A stretch of 39,966 nt of DNA from an uncultured Muribaculaceae bacterium (GTDB lineage Bacteria > Bacteroidota > Bacteroidia > Bacteroidales > Muribaculaceae): NCBI GenBank assembly GCA_947179295.1, contig CAMXAZ010000024.1:1-39966 (forward strand). The letters run 5' to 3'. Every line of letters starts with the position of its first letter. Within the stretch, counting starts at the first letter, position 1. Of this stretch, positions 25,670-33,015 are shown in pieces. Made by a program: the position numbers and the translations under genes. The notes beneath the pieces are model-generated. The model was not told the origin of the DNA and made no database searches. It worked only from the letters and a program-made list of their open reading frames with translations.

Positions 25670-25845
25670 ATGAACGTGAATTCAACATCACGCTTCATTT
25701 AAGGTAGCCTCCCGCCACAGGCCTCAGGCTATAAGCGAAGAGCAGAGCTCGAACCTCAATTCGGCTCTCTCTGCCCCGATTGAAGGTTTCTAAACCGTAG
25801 AAACCTTAGAGAGGCGGCACCAAAAGCCCGCCTCCCGACTTTTTT
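25670..25845 (+). ncRNA. Candidate structured RNA ending in a terminator
   Basis: A chain of stems reads along the plus strand, divergent from rsmA. H1 ATGAACGTGA (25670-25679)/TCACGCTTCAT (25688-25698, one bulge). H2 TAGCCT/AGGCTA (25705-25731). H3 GCAGAG/CTCTGC (25742-25774). H4 AAGGTTTCTA/TAGAAACCTT (25783-25807, perfect 10 bp). H5 GAGGCGG/CCGCCTC (25811-25834) followed by six T (25840-25845). No reading frame of note covers it. Density of stems plus terminator suggests an sRNA or an orphan leader. No known RNA class was recognised and no good promoter was found upstream. Confidence 0.45.
25811..25845 (+). terminator. Intrinsic terminator of the candidate RNA
   Basis: Stem GAGGCGG (25811-25817) with CCGCCTC (25828-25834), 10-base loop, and a run of six T at 25840-25845. 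Confidence 0.6.
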
Positions 25846-25853
25846 ATTACCCC

Positions 25854-25889
25854 GCCCGGCAGTGGAACCAGCGTCCCGCCGGGCTTTTT
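25854..25889 (+). terminator. Second terminator-like hairpin in tandem
   Basis: Stem GCCCGGC (25854-25860) with GCCGGGC (25878-25884) directly followed by five T (25885-25889). With the previous one this makes a tandem terminator that insulates the repeat block to its right. Confidence 0.55.
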
Positions 25890-25954
25890 CGTGCGGACAC
25901 CGTGGCCCGCGGACCATTCGGAGCCTTCCCGGCGAACACCGTGGTCGTTCGCGT

Positions 25955-26462
25955 GGCCGTCCGGGTTGGTAAATCGGTGTCCTCGACCGGACACCACATT
26001 GGGGTGAATGTCTTTTTCCCCCGACACCTACGCGCAATGCGCTGCGGTGTCGGGGACTACGAGTAAATCGGTGTCCTGTCGGACACCCGCAGCCCGCAGG
26101 ACCATTCGGAGGCCACCCGGCGGATCGCGGTGCCGTCCGGATTGGTAAATCGGTGTCCTCGACCGGACACCGGATGCAGGAGGGATTGCAAACCCGTGAC
26201 ACCTGCGCGCTTTGCGCTACGGTGTCACGGGCTACGAGTAAATCCGCGTCCTCCGGACGCCCGTCCGGCAACCGCCCCACGCAGCAGCAGGTGTCCGCCG
26301 GATCACGTTCCGGATGGCCACGCGGGCTGCGGGTGTCCGCCAGGACACCGGTTTACTCGTAGCCCCCGACACCGTAGCGCACAGCGCGTAGGTGTCGGGG
26401 GAAAAGACATTCACGCCAATGTGGTGTCCGGTCGAGGACACCGATTTACCGCTCCGGATGGC
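25955..26462. repeat. Palindromic repeat element C (P arm, Q arm, core, inverted P arm)
   Basis: Three arms. P arm: outer hairpin 25969-25995 and large hairpin 26019-26055 (one lost outer pair). Q arm in the same orientation: outer hairpin 26145-26171 and CCCGTGACACC/GGTGTCACGGG (26193-26231), then GCGTCC/GGACGC. Core about 26265-26330. Inverted P arm: CCCCCGACACC/GGTGTCGGGGG (26363-26401) and outer hairpin 26423-26449. It fills the space between the RNA candidate and the promoter at 26504. Confidence 0.85.
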
Positions 26463-26503
26463 CTGTCTCCGCATTATCGCACTCTTTCGGGGGCGGGATG
26501 TTG

Positions 26504-26511
26504 TATCTTTG
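26504..26511 (+). promoter_or_regulatory. -7 box upstream of the unknown ORF
   Basis: TATCTTTG matches TAnnTTTG immediately right of element C and about 140 bases upstream of the ATG at 26651. The leader between them has a T-rich stretch (26619-26627) and no evident riboswitch. Confidence 0.5.
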
Positions 26512-26650
26512 CAGAAGTTCTTTACGATAAGTCACTCTTCAAAATTAACCGATATGATGGACATTGGTAGCTCCTATGGATGATTTTTCAGAGCTACTTA
26601 CGGATTTCAACAACCGCATTTTTTTAACCTTTCAACCACGTTTTGCAACT

Positions 26651-27370
26651 ATGAAAACCACCGTTACCGACAATAAGACCAAGGCCCAAAGGCCGAAGCG
26701 TCAGGCCGAGCCCAAACGACCTGTGTCACAGAAGTTTTATGACGACATCAGCGATCGCGTCGGCAGGGCCACGCAATATCTCTGTGACCACAGAACCCAA
26801 TATCTCATGATCATGCACATTATCGACGGCTATATGGCCGGCGGCCCGGCTCCTGACCGCTCAGACGGCATTGACGCGCTTATGGCTTTCGCCCTGGTGC
26901 AGCCTGAGATCGACAAGGCTATGGCGCGCTCACGCCGTGCGCGCGAGGCTGCGGCGCGACGGCGTGAAGCAAAAGCGGCCGCCCGGACGGGGCAGCCGCT
27001 TGATGGTGATGATGTGCGTCAGGCAGAGGTGCCTGCGACTGTCGGCGGTGACAGATCAGTAGCCGGTGGCCTTCATGGTGAGACCGGTGGTCTCCTGGAG
27101 TCCGAAGAGCAGGTTCATGGTGTGGACCGCGTTGCCGGCGCCTCCCTTGAGGAGGTTGTCGATCACGGCTGTGATGAGCAGCTTGCCTCCGATCTTGTCG
27201 AGGTGGATGATGCACTTGTTGGTGTTGACCACGTCTTTCAGGTCAGGAATCTTGGAGGTGATGAACGTGAAGTTGTGGTCGGCGAAGTATTCGCTGTAGA
27301 TCCTGATGATCTCTGTGAGCTCCAGCGGGCAGTCGAGATAGCTGACCGCCATGATGCCGCGCGAGAATGA
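26651..27370 (+). CDS. Hypothetical protein with antisense-overlapping C-terminus
   Basis: Frame of 239 codons starting MKTTVTDNKTKAQRPKRQ. Residues 1-135 look genuine: a basic N-terminus, a helical region with YDDISDRVGRATQYLCDHR and YLMIMHIIDGYMAGG, then an Arg/Ala-rich helix (SRRAREAAARRREAKAAAR). From about residue 136 the frame runs 315 bases into the convergent argC gene, and the sequence there looks like an antisense shadow (long runs of Val, Gly, Asp and Glu). A lost stop or frameshift near 27050 is likely. An in-frame ATG at 26576 is an alternative start. I do not recognise the family. Confidence 0.5.
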   Translation: MKTTVTDNKTKAQRPKRQAEPKRPVSQKFYDDISDRVGRATQYLCDHRTQYLMIMHIIDGYMAGGPAPDRSDGIDALMAFALVQPEIDKAMARSRRAREAAARRREAKAAARTGQPLDGDDVRQAEVPATVGGDRSVAGGLHGETGGLLESEEQVHGVDRVAGASLEEVVDHGCDEQLASDLVEVDDALVGVDHVFQVRNLGGDEREVVVGEVFAVDPDDLCELQRAVEIADRHDAARE

Positions 27371-28027
27371 GCCGCGCATCGGCAGCATGTGGATCTGCGA
27401 GTCGAAACTCTGCTGCATGGCTTTGAGCACCTGGAGTATCTCAGGCATCTGCGGATGAGCAAAGGGGCGGTAGACCACCATGTTGTCGTTGCGCCAGGCA
27501 TAGTGGGTTGTGGGGCGGCGTTCGGCTCCTTCGCTTGTGGCTCCGGTGACGATGGTGGTGTGGATGTCTGAGTTGAGCAGCAGGTTCTTGGCCAGCGGTA
27601 TCAGCGAGAGCTCCACGGCCATAGCGAGGCAACCGGGGTTGGCCACATGCTTGGCTCCGCGCACCATCGGCTTGCGGTTCAGTTCCGAAAGACCGTAGAC
27701 AAAGTCGTGAGAGCCGTCCTCGATGCGGTGGTCGCGGGCGAGGTCGATGATCTTGAGGTCTTCCGGTATGGTGTGGGTCTCGATGAACTCACGGGTCTTG
27801 CCTGCGGGGCGGCAGCAGAAGAGGACGTCGATGTTTTTCAGGTCGATCGTGCTTGAGAAGTTCATGTCGATCTCGCCGTGAAGTCCCTGGTGGACGTCGA
27901 CAATGCGCTGTCCGGCCACGGTGCGGGAGTGGACCCACTTCAGTTCGACGTCGGGGTGGTTGAGGAGAATTCTGACCAACTCTCCGGCGGCATAACCGGA
28001 ACCGCCGATGATTCCTACGCGTATCAT
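27056..28027 (-). CDS. argC: N-acetyl-gamma-glutamyl-phosphate reductase
   Basis: NADPH-dependent reduction of N-acetylglutamyl-5-phosphate to the semialdehyde, third step of arginine synthesis. 323 aa. The Rossmann GIIGGSGYAAGEL lies at 5-17, and HVANPGCLAMA contains catalytic Cys133. The TGATSEGAE loop and the final LLFGLQETTGL are typical. No other arg gene is adjacent. Its 3' end is overlapped on the other strand by an unknown ORF. It is downstream of gltX on the same strand (63-base gap). Confidence 0.96.
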   Translation of the reverse strand: MIRVGIIGGSGYAAGELVRILLNHPDVELKWVHSRTVAGQRIVDVHQGLHGEIDMNFSSTIDLKNIDVLFCCRPAGKTREFIETHTIPEDLKIIDLARDHRIEDGSHDFVYGLSELNRKPMVRGAKHVANPGCLAMAVELSLIPLAKNLLLNSDIHTTIVTGATSEGAERRPTTHYAWRNDNMVVYRPFAHPQMPEILQVLKAMQQSFDSQIHMLPMRGSFSRGIMAVSYLDCPLELTEIIRIYSEYFADHNFTFITSKIPDLKDVVNTNKCIIHLDKIGGKLLITAVIDNLLKGGAGNAVHTMNLLFGLQETTGLTMKATGY

Positions 28028-28090
28028 GGTTCTGTTTCGATAGATTCTGTGTGATGAGAGATATTGTGTGTGAGGGCTATTTGCGTTTGA

Positions 28091-29626
28091 TCATGCTTTG
28101 GGGAGGCTGATGGTCTCGATGCCGCGGGCTATGCGTCTGACGGTCTCTTCGAGGCCCAGCAGTTCGGTGATGTCGAAGATGTGCGGGCCCTTGCATTCGC
28201 CCACCAGAGTCAGGCGGAAGGCGTTCATGACGTTGCCGAGATGATAGCCCTTGGCTGCCACCCATTCGAGCACCGGAGGCTCGGCTGCGGCAGAGCTGAA
28301 GTCGGGGAGGGCGCGGAGCTGTTCGATGAGTTCGGTGAGCAGCTGCGGGGTTTCAGGCTTCCAGCGCTTCTTGATGTCTTTCTCCGCATAGGTCTCAGGG
28401 GCCTTGAAGAAAAATTTCGACTGGTCCCAAAGCTCGGCCACGAAGTTGACGCGGCCTTTGACGAGGCTGATGACGCGGGTGATGTAGTCGTCGCCGAAGT
28501 CGTCGGGGTTCACGCCGTTGGCCTCCAGCACAGGGCGGAAGAGGCGCGCCAGTTCGGCGTCGGGAGTGGCCTGGATGTATTCGTGGTTGAACCAGCGGCC
28601 CTTGTCGAAGGCAAACTTGGCGCCTGAGCGTGAGCAGTGGTCAAAAGAGAATTTGCTGATAAGTTCGTCCATCGACATGATCTCGGTGTCGTCGCCGGGA
28701 TTCCAGCCGAGCAGGGCGAGGAAGTTGATGACGGCCTCAGGCAGATAGCCCGACTCGCGGTAGCCCGACGAGATGGCGCCGGTCTTCGGATCGTGCCATT
28801 CGAGGGGGAACACGGGGAAGCCGAGGCGGTCGCCGTCGCGCTTCGAGAGCTTGCCTTTGCCGTCGGGCTTGAGCAGCAGGGGCAGGTGCACGAAGTCGGG
28901 GCGGGTGTCGGCCCAGCCGAATGCCTCGTAGAGAAGCACGTGGAGGGGTGCCGAGGGGAGCCATTCCTCACCGCGGATCACGTGGGAGACTTCCATCAGG
29001 TGGTCGTCGACAATGTTGGCCAGGTGATAGGTAGGCAGATCGTCGGCGCTCTTGTAGAGCACCTTGTCGTCGAGGATGGATGAATTGATGGTCACCTTTC
29101 CGCGGAGCAGGTCGTTGACCTCCACGTCGCGGCCCGGCTCGATGAGGAAGCGGACCACGTAGGGGGTGCCGCCGTCGATCAGGCTCTTCACCTCTTCGGC
29201 CGGGAGAGAGAGCGAGTTGCGCATTCCCAGGCGGGTCGAGGCGTCATACTGGAAGTTGGGGGTTGCGGCGCGGGCAGCTTCGAGTTCCTCAGGGGTATCG
29301 AAGGCGATGTATGCCTTGCCGTCGGCGAGGAGCTGCTTGACGTACTTGCGGTAGATGTCGCGGCGCTCGCTCTGCTTGTAGGGTCCGAAGTTGCCGCCTT
29401 CGCGCACACCTTCGTCAATCTTGATGCCGAGCCATGCAAGCGATTCATTGATATAGTCCTCGGCTCCGGGCACGAAACGGTTCGAGTCAGTGTCCTCGAT
29501 GCGGAGAATCATGTCACCGCCGTGACGGCGGGCAAAAAGATAATTGTAAAGGGCGGTGCGGACGCCGCCGATATGAAGAGGCCCTGTGGGGGAGGGGGCG
29601 AATCTCACTCTAACTTTGCGGTCCAT
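28091..29626 (-). CDS. gltX: Glutamate--tRNA ligase
   Basis: Class I aminoacyl-tRNA synthetase that charges tRNA-Glu. 511 aa. [20 protein letters not shown] holds the HIGH-type motif (HIGG, about 18-21). KGKLSKRDG is the KMSKS-type loop (about 255). [14 protein letters not shown] and the anticodon-binding C-terminal domain follow. A strong promoter lies at 29652-29683, divergent from that of rex. Confidence 0.97.
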   Translation of the reverse strand: MDRKVRVRFAPSPTGPLHIGGVRTALYNYLFARRHGGDMILRIEDTDSNRFVPGAEDYINESLAWLGIKIDEGVREGGNFGPYKQSERRDIYRKYVKQLLADGKAYIAFDTPEELEAARAATPNFQYDASTRLGMRNSLSLPAEEVKSLIDGGTPYVVRFLIEPGRDVEVNDLLRGKVTINSSILDDKVLYKSADDLPTYHLANIVDDHLMEVSHVIRGEEWLPSAPLHVLLYEAFGWADTRPDFVHLPLLLKPDGKGKLSKRDGDRLGFPVFPLEWHDPKTGAISSGYRESGYLPEAVINFLALLGWNPGDDTEIMSMDELISKFSFDHCSRSGAKFAFDKGRWFNHEYIQATPDAELARLFRPVLEANGVNPDDFGDDYITRVISLVKGRVNFVAELWDQSKFFFKAPETYAEKDIKKRWKPETPQLLTELIEQLRALPDFSSAAAEPPVLEWVAAKGYHLGNVMNAFRLTLVGECKGPHIFDITELLGLEETVRRIARGIETISLPKA

Positions 29627-29651
29627 ATTTGACTGTGGTTTATTTGAGTGG

Positions 29652-29683
29652 CAAATTTACGAAAAATGTGTATCAGCGCCAAA
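29652..29683 (-). promoter_or_regulatory. gltX promoter
   Basis: Minus-strand TTTG (29683-29680), 20-base spacer, TAAATTTG (29659-29652); 25 bases from the -7 box to the gltX start. Confidence 0.75.
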
Positions 29684-29720
29684 TCGCTATTGTCACATTT
29701 GTTATTAAACGACCTCTTAT

Positions 29721-29751
29721 TTTGATAATAGGTGGAAATGTTGTACTTTTG
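29721..29751 (+). promoter_or_regulatory. rex promoter
   Basis: TTTG (29721-29724), 19-base spacer, TACTTTTG (29744-29751): an exact Bacteroidetes promoter 68 bases upstream of the rex ATG. No clear TTGTGAA-type Rex operator was seen, although this is where autoregulation would be expected. Confidence 0.8.
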
Positions 29752-29819
29752 CGACTGATGGGTCTCCCAAGTGTCAATTTTCATACTAACAACCACGCTA
29801 AAACACCCCTCTTAAAGTC

Positions 29820-30458
29820 ATGGAAAACAACGAACCATATGTTCCGGAACCGGCCATCTCGCGTCTGCCCTGGTATCTGGCCTGCGTGTCGCGCCTGAGG
29901 GCCCAGGGGGTGGAGTATGTCTCGACCACCGCTATCTCGCAGGAACTCAACGTGGAGTCGTCGCAGATTGCAAAAGACCTTTCATATCTCAGCATCAAGG
30001 GCAAGACCCGCATCGGCTATGAGGTCAAGGAACTGGAGAGAGGTCTCTATGACTTCCTCGGTTTCAGACGCGAGCACAAGGCGGTGATGATGGGTGTGGG
30101 CAGTCTCGGCTCGGCCCTGATTGCCGACTCCGGTCTGTCGCGCTACGGGCTTGACATCGTGGCGGGTTTCGATGTGAACCCCGATGTTGTCGGGCGGTCG
30201 CTCAGCGGCAAGCCTATCTATCCGCTGTCGGAACTGAGCCGGCGTGTGGGCGAGTTGGGCGCTGAGATCGCCGTGATCGCCGTGCCGGTGGAGAGCTGTG
30301 CGGAGGTGGCCGAGATGTGTGTGGCCGCAGGCATAAAGGCTCTCTGGAATTTCACCCCGTTCCGCATACGCACGGCGCCTGACGTGGTGGTGCAGAATAC
30401 TTCGATCTATGCGCATCTGGCCGTGATGTACAACCGTATGCCCCGGCATAAAGACTGA
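29820..30458 (+). CDS. rex: Redox-sensing transcriptional repressor Rex
   Basis: 212-aa repressor that senses the NADH/NAD+ ratio. The N-terminal winged helix (about 8-75) includes RLPWYLACVSRL and VSTTAISQELNVESSQIAKDLSYL. The Rossmann domain has MGVGSLGSAL (about 91-100), the acidic end of strand 2 in AGFDVNPD, and a C-terminal domain-swap helix with YAHLAVMYNRMP. Length and layout are normal. It follows its own promoter, divergent from gltX, and precedes a degenerate FAH-fold gene by 42 bases. It should regulate fermentation genes elsewhere. Confidence 0.95.
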   Translation: MENNEPYVPEPAISRLPWYLACVSRLRAQGVEYVSTTAISQELNVESSQIAKDLSYLSIKGKTRIGYEVKELERGLYDFLGFRREHKAVMMGVGSLGSALIADSGLSRYGLDIVAGFDVNPDVVGRSLSGKPIYPLSELSRRVGELGAEIAVIAVPVESCAEVAEMCVAAGIKALWNFTPFRIRTAPDVVVQNTSIYAHLAVMYNRMPRHKD

Positions 30459-30500
30459 TGAATCACCCCCCTCACCCAGCTTACCTTCCACTTACAGAAC

Positions 30501-31034
30501 ATGAAGATAATCCGTGTAATAGCTCTCGATCCGGTGCTCCGGCTTGAATTCCACCCTGACTCCGCGCTGGTGCTTCAGGGGCGACCGCTGTTCATGCCTG
30601 AGGAGGGCGAGGGATGGCAGGCGCAGATCTGCCTGGCGGTCAAGATAAGCCGCCTCGGCAAGAATATCTCCGAAAAGTTCGCTCCGCGCTATTATGACGG
30701 CATCAGTTTCGCCATGCGCCTTACGCTGCCGTCGGCTCCGGAACTGGCCTCGGTCATCGCCGGAATGGACTCCGGAATTGTCCACGGGCAGTGGCTCGAC
30801 GCCGCCAAGGCTTCGGCTCCGATGACTGTCACTGCCGGAGGGGCCGAGATCAGACTCGCTCCGCAGGCGGCGGTGATAGACAGAGCCATCAGCATGATAA
30901 GCCGTTACACCACTCTCAAGATAGGCGATATGATTCTGCTCCCCGCGGCTGACACGATGGTGCCGCTGGCGGCTCCGGGCAGGTTTGACATCACGGTTGA
31001 CGGCGTTGACATTCTCAGCCAGAAGCTCGTCTGA
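30501..31034 (+). CDS. Degenerate fumarylacetoacetate hydrolase-fold protein
   Basis: 177-aa soluble protein. The core RLGKNISEKFAPRYYDGISF (about 50-69) and the later MISRYTTLKIGDMILLPAA strongly recall FAH-family hydrolases of Bacteroidetes, which read RLGKNIAE.FAHRYYDE and VS.F.TLKIGDLIFTGTP. The family needs three acidic metal ligands. The expected H-x-E-x-E site appears here as GWQAQI (both Glu to Gln), and the Asp of the IDFTARD loop appears as MRLTLPS. The TGTP loop is gone. It is also shorter than the 200+ residues usual for the family. It is probably a non-catalytic relative. Likely cotranscribed with rex. Alignment is by eye. Confidence 0.6.
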   Translation: MKIIRVIALDPVLRLEFHPDSALVLQGRPLFMPEEGEGWQAQICLAVKISRLGKNISEKFAPRYYDGISFAMRLTLPSAPELASVIAGMDSGIVHGQWLDAAKASAPMTVTAGGAEIRLAPQAAVIDRAISMISRYTTLKIGDMILLPAADTMVPLAAPGRFDITVDGVDILSQKLV

Positions 31035-31097
31035 ATTGACAATATGAAACACCCTCTTACTTTTTTCTCCTCCACACAGACAAAACCTGATACTCTC

Positions 31098-32750
31098 ATG
31101 AAAGCATTTTTTCTGAAAACAGCAGTGGTATTGTTAGCCGGCGCGGCTGTGGCCGCGTGTGACGGCGACCGTGAGGCCCCGGTGGCCGTGTTCAGCGATT
31201 TTTCATACAGTGTGACTCTGCCCGACGGCGATGAGGTGGCCTCTCCCGACTGGGCGCCGCTGCTGCCTGGCTGCTATCCTGATCCGTCGGTGGTGAGGGT
31301 TGGCGATGACTATTATATGGTCAACTCGTCGTTCGCGTTCTATCCCGGAGTGCCGCTGTGGCACAGCACCGATCTGCGCAACTGGGAGCGTCTGGGCTAT
31401 GTGCTCAATCGCCGCGAGCAGCTCGATCTGCCTGACAGCCTGAGGATTTCGGGCGGAATCTATGCGCCTGACATTTCATATAACCCCCACAACGGGACTT
31501 TCTATATGATCACCACCCTTGTGGACAACGGGGGCAATTTCTATGTCACAACCACAGATCCGAAAAAAGGCGAGTGGAGCGACCCGGTGTGGCTTCCGGA
31601 GGTGGGAGGCATAGATCCGAGTTTCCTGTTTGACCGTGACGGCAAGGCCTATATAGTCAACAACGACGCCCCCAAAGGCGAGGCGCTCTATGAGGGCCAC
31701 CGCGCCATCCATATCCATGATTTCGACTGGCAGACGGGCAAGGTCACGGGTGAGTCGCAGGTGATTGTCAACGGCGGTGTCAATATTGACGAGAAGCCCG
31801 TGTGGATCGAGGGTCCGCATCTTTATAATGTGGACGGAAAATATTTTCTGATGTGTGCCGAAGGTGGCACCGGACCCGACCACCGCGAGGTCATTTTCGA
31901 GTCTGACAGCCCGAAAGGCCCCTTCAGACCCTGCCGTATAAATCCGATACTGACGCAGAAAGATCTCGATCCGTCAAGGCCCGACGCCGTGACCTGTGCG
32001 GGCCATGCCGATCTTGTGGAAGACAAGAACGGAAAATGGTGGGCCGTATTTCTCGGAGTGCGCCCGTATGGCGCTGACGGCCACGATATAATGGGCCGCG
32101 AGACTTTCATCCATCCGGTCAACTGGAAGAAGGGGCAGCCCGTGATCACAGAGCCGGGCGAGGTGCTTGCAGGGCGCAGGCAGAAGGAATTCGAGTCGAC
32201 GCTGTGGGCCGACGGAGCCTTGTCGCCCGTGGCCTTCTTCATCCGCAATCCGCAGAGCGCCTTCTATGGCCTCAACGAGGACGGAAGCCTCAGTCTGGTG
32301 GCATCGGAAGTGGCGCTCAGAGACAAGAAATCGCCGTCGGCCATCGGAATGTGGGCCACGGAGAGCGCCTTTGACCTAAGTGTGAGCCTTGATGAATTCA
32401 CCCCCGAAACGTCGGCCGACATAGCCGGACTGCTGCTTTTCCAGGATGACGAATGCAATATAGTGTTCGGCAAGACCATGAACAGTTACGGCGAGACGGT
32501 GGTGAGAGTGACCGGCCGCAGCAAGGGCGGTGTCTGCAAGGAAGCGGAGGCCATTCTCTCCGATCCAGCGGCATCTCTGCGCCTGAAAATCAATGCAGAC
32601 GGCAAGGGTGTCTACTCTTTCGCCTATGCCGAGGGCGAGGCTGATTTCACTCCGATGGATCTTGAACTCCCGGCCTCGATGCTCAGCACCCGCACGGCCG
32701 GCAATTTCACCGGCACGATGATCGGGGTTTATGCTTCTTCGGCGGATTGA
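31098..32750 (+). CDS. Glycoside hydrolase family 43 lipoprotein
   Basis: 550-aa secreted or surface beta-xylosidase/alpha-arabinofuranosidase-type enzyme. The start at 31098 gives a clean lipoprotein signal (MKAFFLKTAVVLLAGAAVAAC); an ATG at 31044 would add 18 residues. The five-bladed propeller begins GCYPDPSVVRVGDDYYMVNS with the catalytic base Asp near residue 60. GGIDPSF (about 170) holds the pKa-modulating Asp, and IEGPHLY (about 237) the acid Glu. Residues 370-550 look like the GH43-associated concanavalin-type domain (FDLSVSLDEFTPETSADIAG, LLLFQDDECN). No SusC/D pair is nearby, so it acts outside a classical PUL. Confidence 0.93.
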   Translation: MKAFFLKTAVVLLAGAAVAACDGDREAPVAVFSDFSYSVTLPDGDEVASPDWAPLLPGCYPDPSVVRVGDDYYMVNSSFAFYPGVPLWHSTDLRNWERLGYVLNRREQLDLPDSLRISGGIYAPDISYNPHNGTFYMITTLVDNGGNFYVTTTDPKKGEWSDPVWLPEVGGIDPSFLFDRDGKAYIVNNDAPKGEALYEGHRAIHIHDFDWQTGKVTGESQVIVNGGVNIDEKPVWIEGPHLYNVDGKYFLMCAEGGTGPDHREVIFESDSPKGPFRPCRINPILTQKDLDPSRPDAVTCAGHADLVEDKNGKWWAVFLGVRPYGADGHDIMGRETFIHPVNWKKGQPVITEPGEVLAGRRQKEFESTLWADGALSPVAFFIRNPQSAFYGLNEDGSLSLVASEVALRDKKSPSAIGMWATESAFDLSVSLDEFTPETSADIAGLLLFQDDECNIVFGKTMNSYGETVVRVTGRSKGGVCKEAEAILSDPAASLRLKINADGKGVYSFAYAEGEADFTPMDLELPASMLSTRTAGNFTGTMIGVYASSAD

Positions 32751-32751
32751 G

Positions 32752-32793
32752 CTGATTGGGCTTTAGGCAAATTAGTCCAATTGGGCCAATCAG
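32752..32793 (+). terminator. Hairpin after the GH43 gene
   Basis: CTGATTGG (32752-32759) pairs with CCAATCAG (32786-32793), followed by TTTGATTTTG, only 1 base after the GH43 stop. The loop is long (26 bases) but contains a smaller AATT-N-AATT pairing. Terminator-like. The remaining gap to 33016 is AT-rich then GC-rich with no gene; ATCTTTG at 32924-32930 is an imperfect -7 candidate. Confidence 0.5.
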
Positions 32794-33015
32794 TTTGATT
32801 TTGGGCCTGGTTTGCAAAAAATTGTGAGTTTTTTTAGGAAAAAGTTACGATTTTAGAAAATAATCAGTAAATTAGCACACTCAACTGATCAGAAGCTCCT
32901 GCGGGGGTTTGAATCAGCACATTAAATCTTTGTACCAATCCCTCTCGCGCGGGTCCCGGCGGCTGTGGCCGCTGAGCGGAGACCGGCGAGCTTACTCACA
33001 TTAATCCAACCCGTT

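Noticed and set aside
25741-25780. tRNA-like T-arm (GGTTCGAGCTC on the minus strand)
   Set aside because: No acceptor stem, anticodon arm or D arm can be fitted around it.
21603-26462. CRISPR-like spaced repeats
   Set aside because: Repeats are composite palindromes of unequal length with similar, not unique, intervening sequence, and no cas genes are present.
29660-29720. Rex operator (TTGTGAA-N4-TTCACAA type) between gltX and rex
   Set aside because: Only a half-like TTGTCACA is present; the symmetric site needed for Rex is missing.
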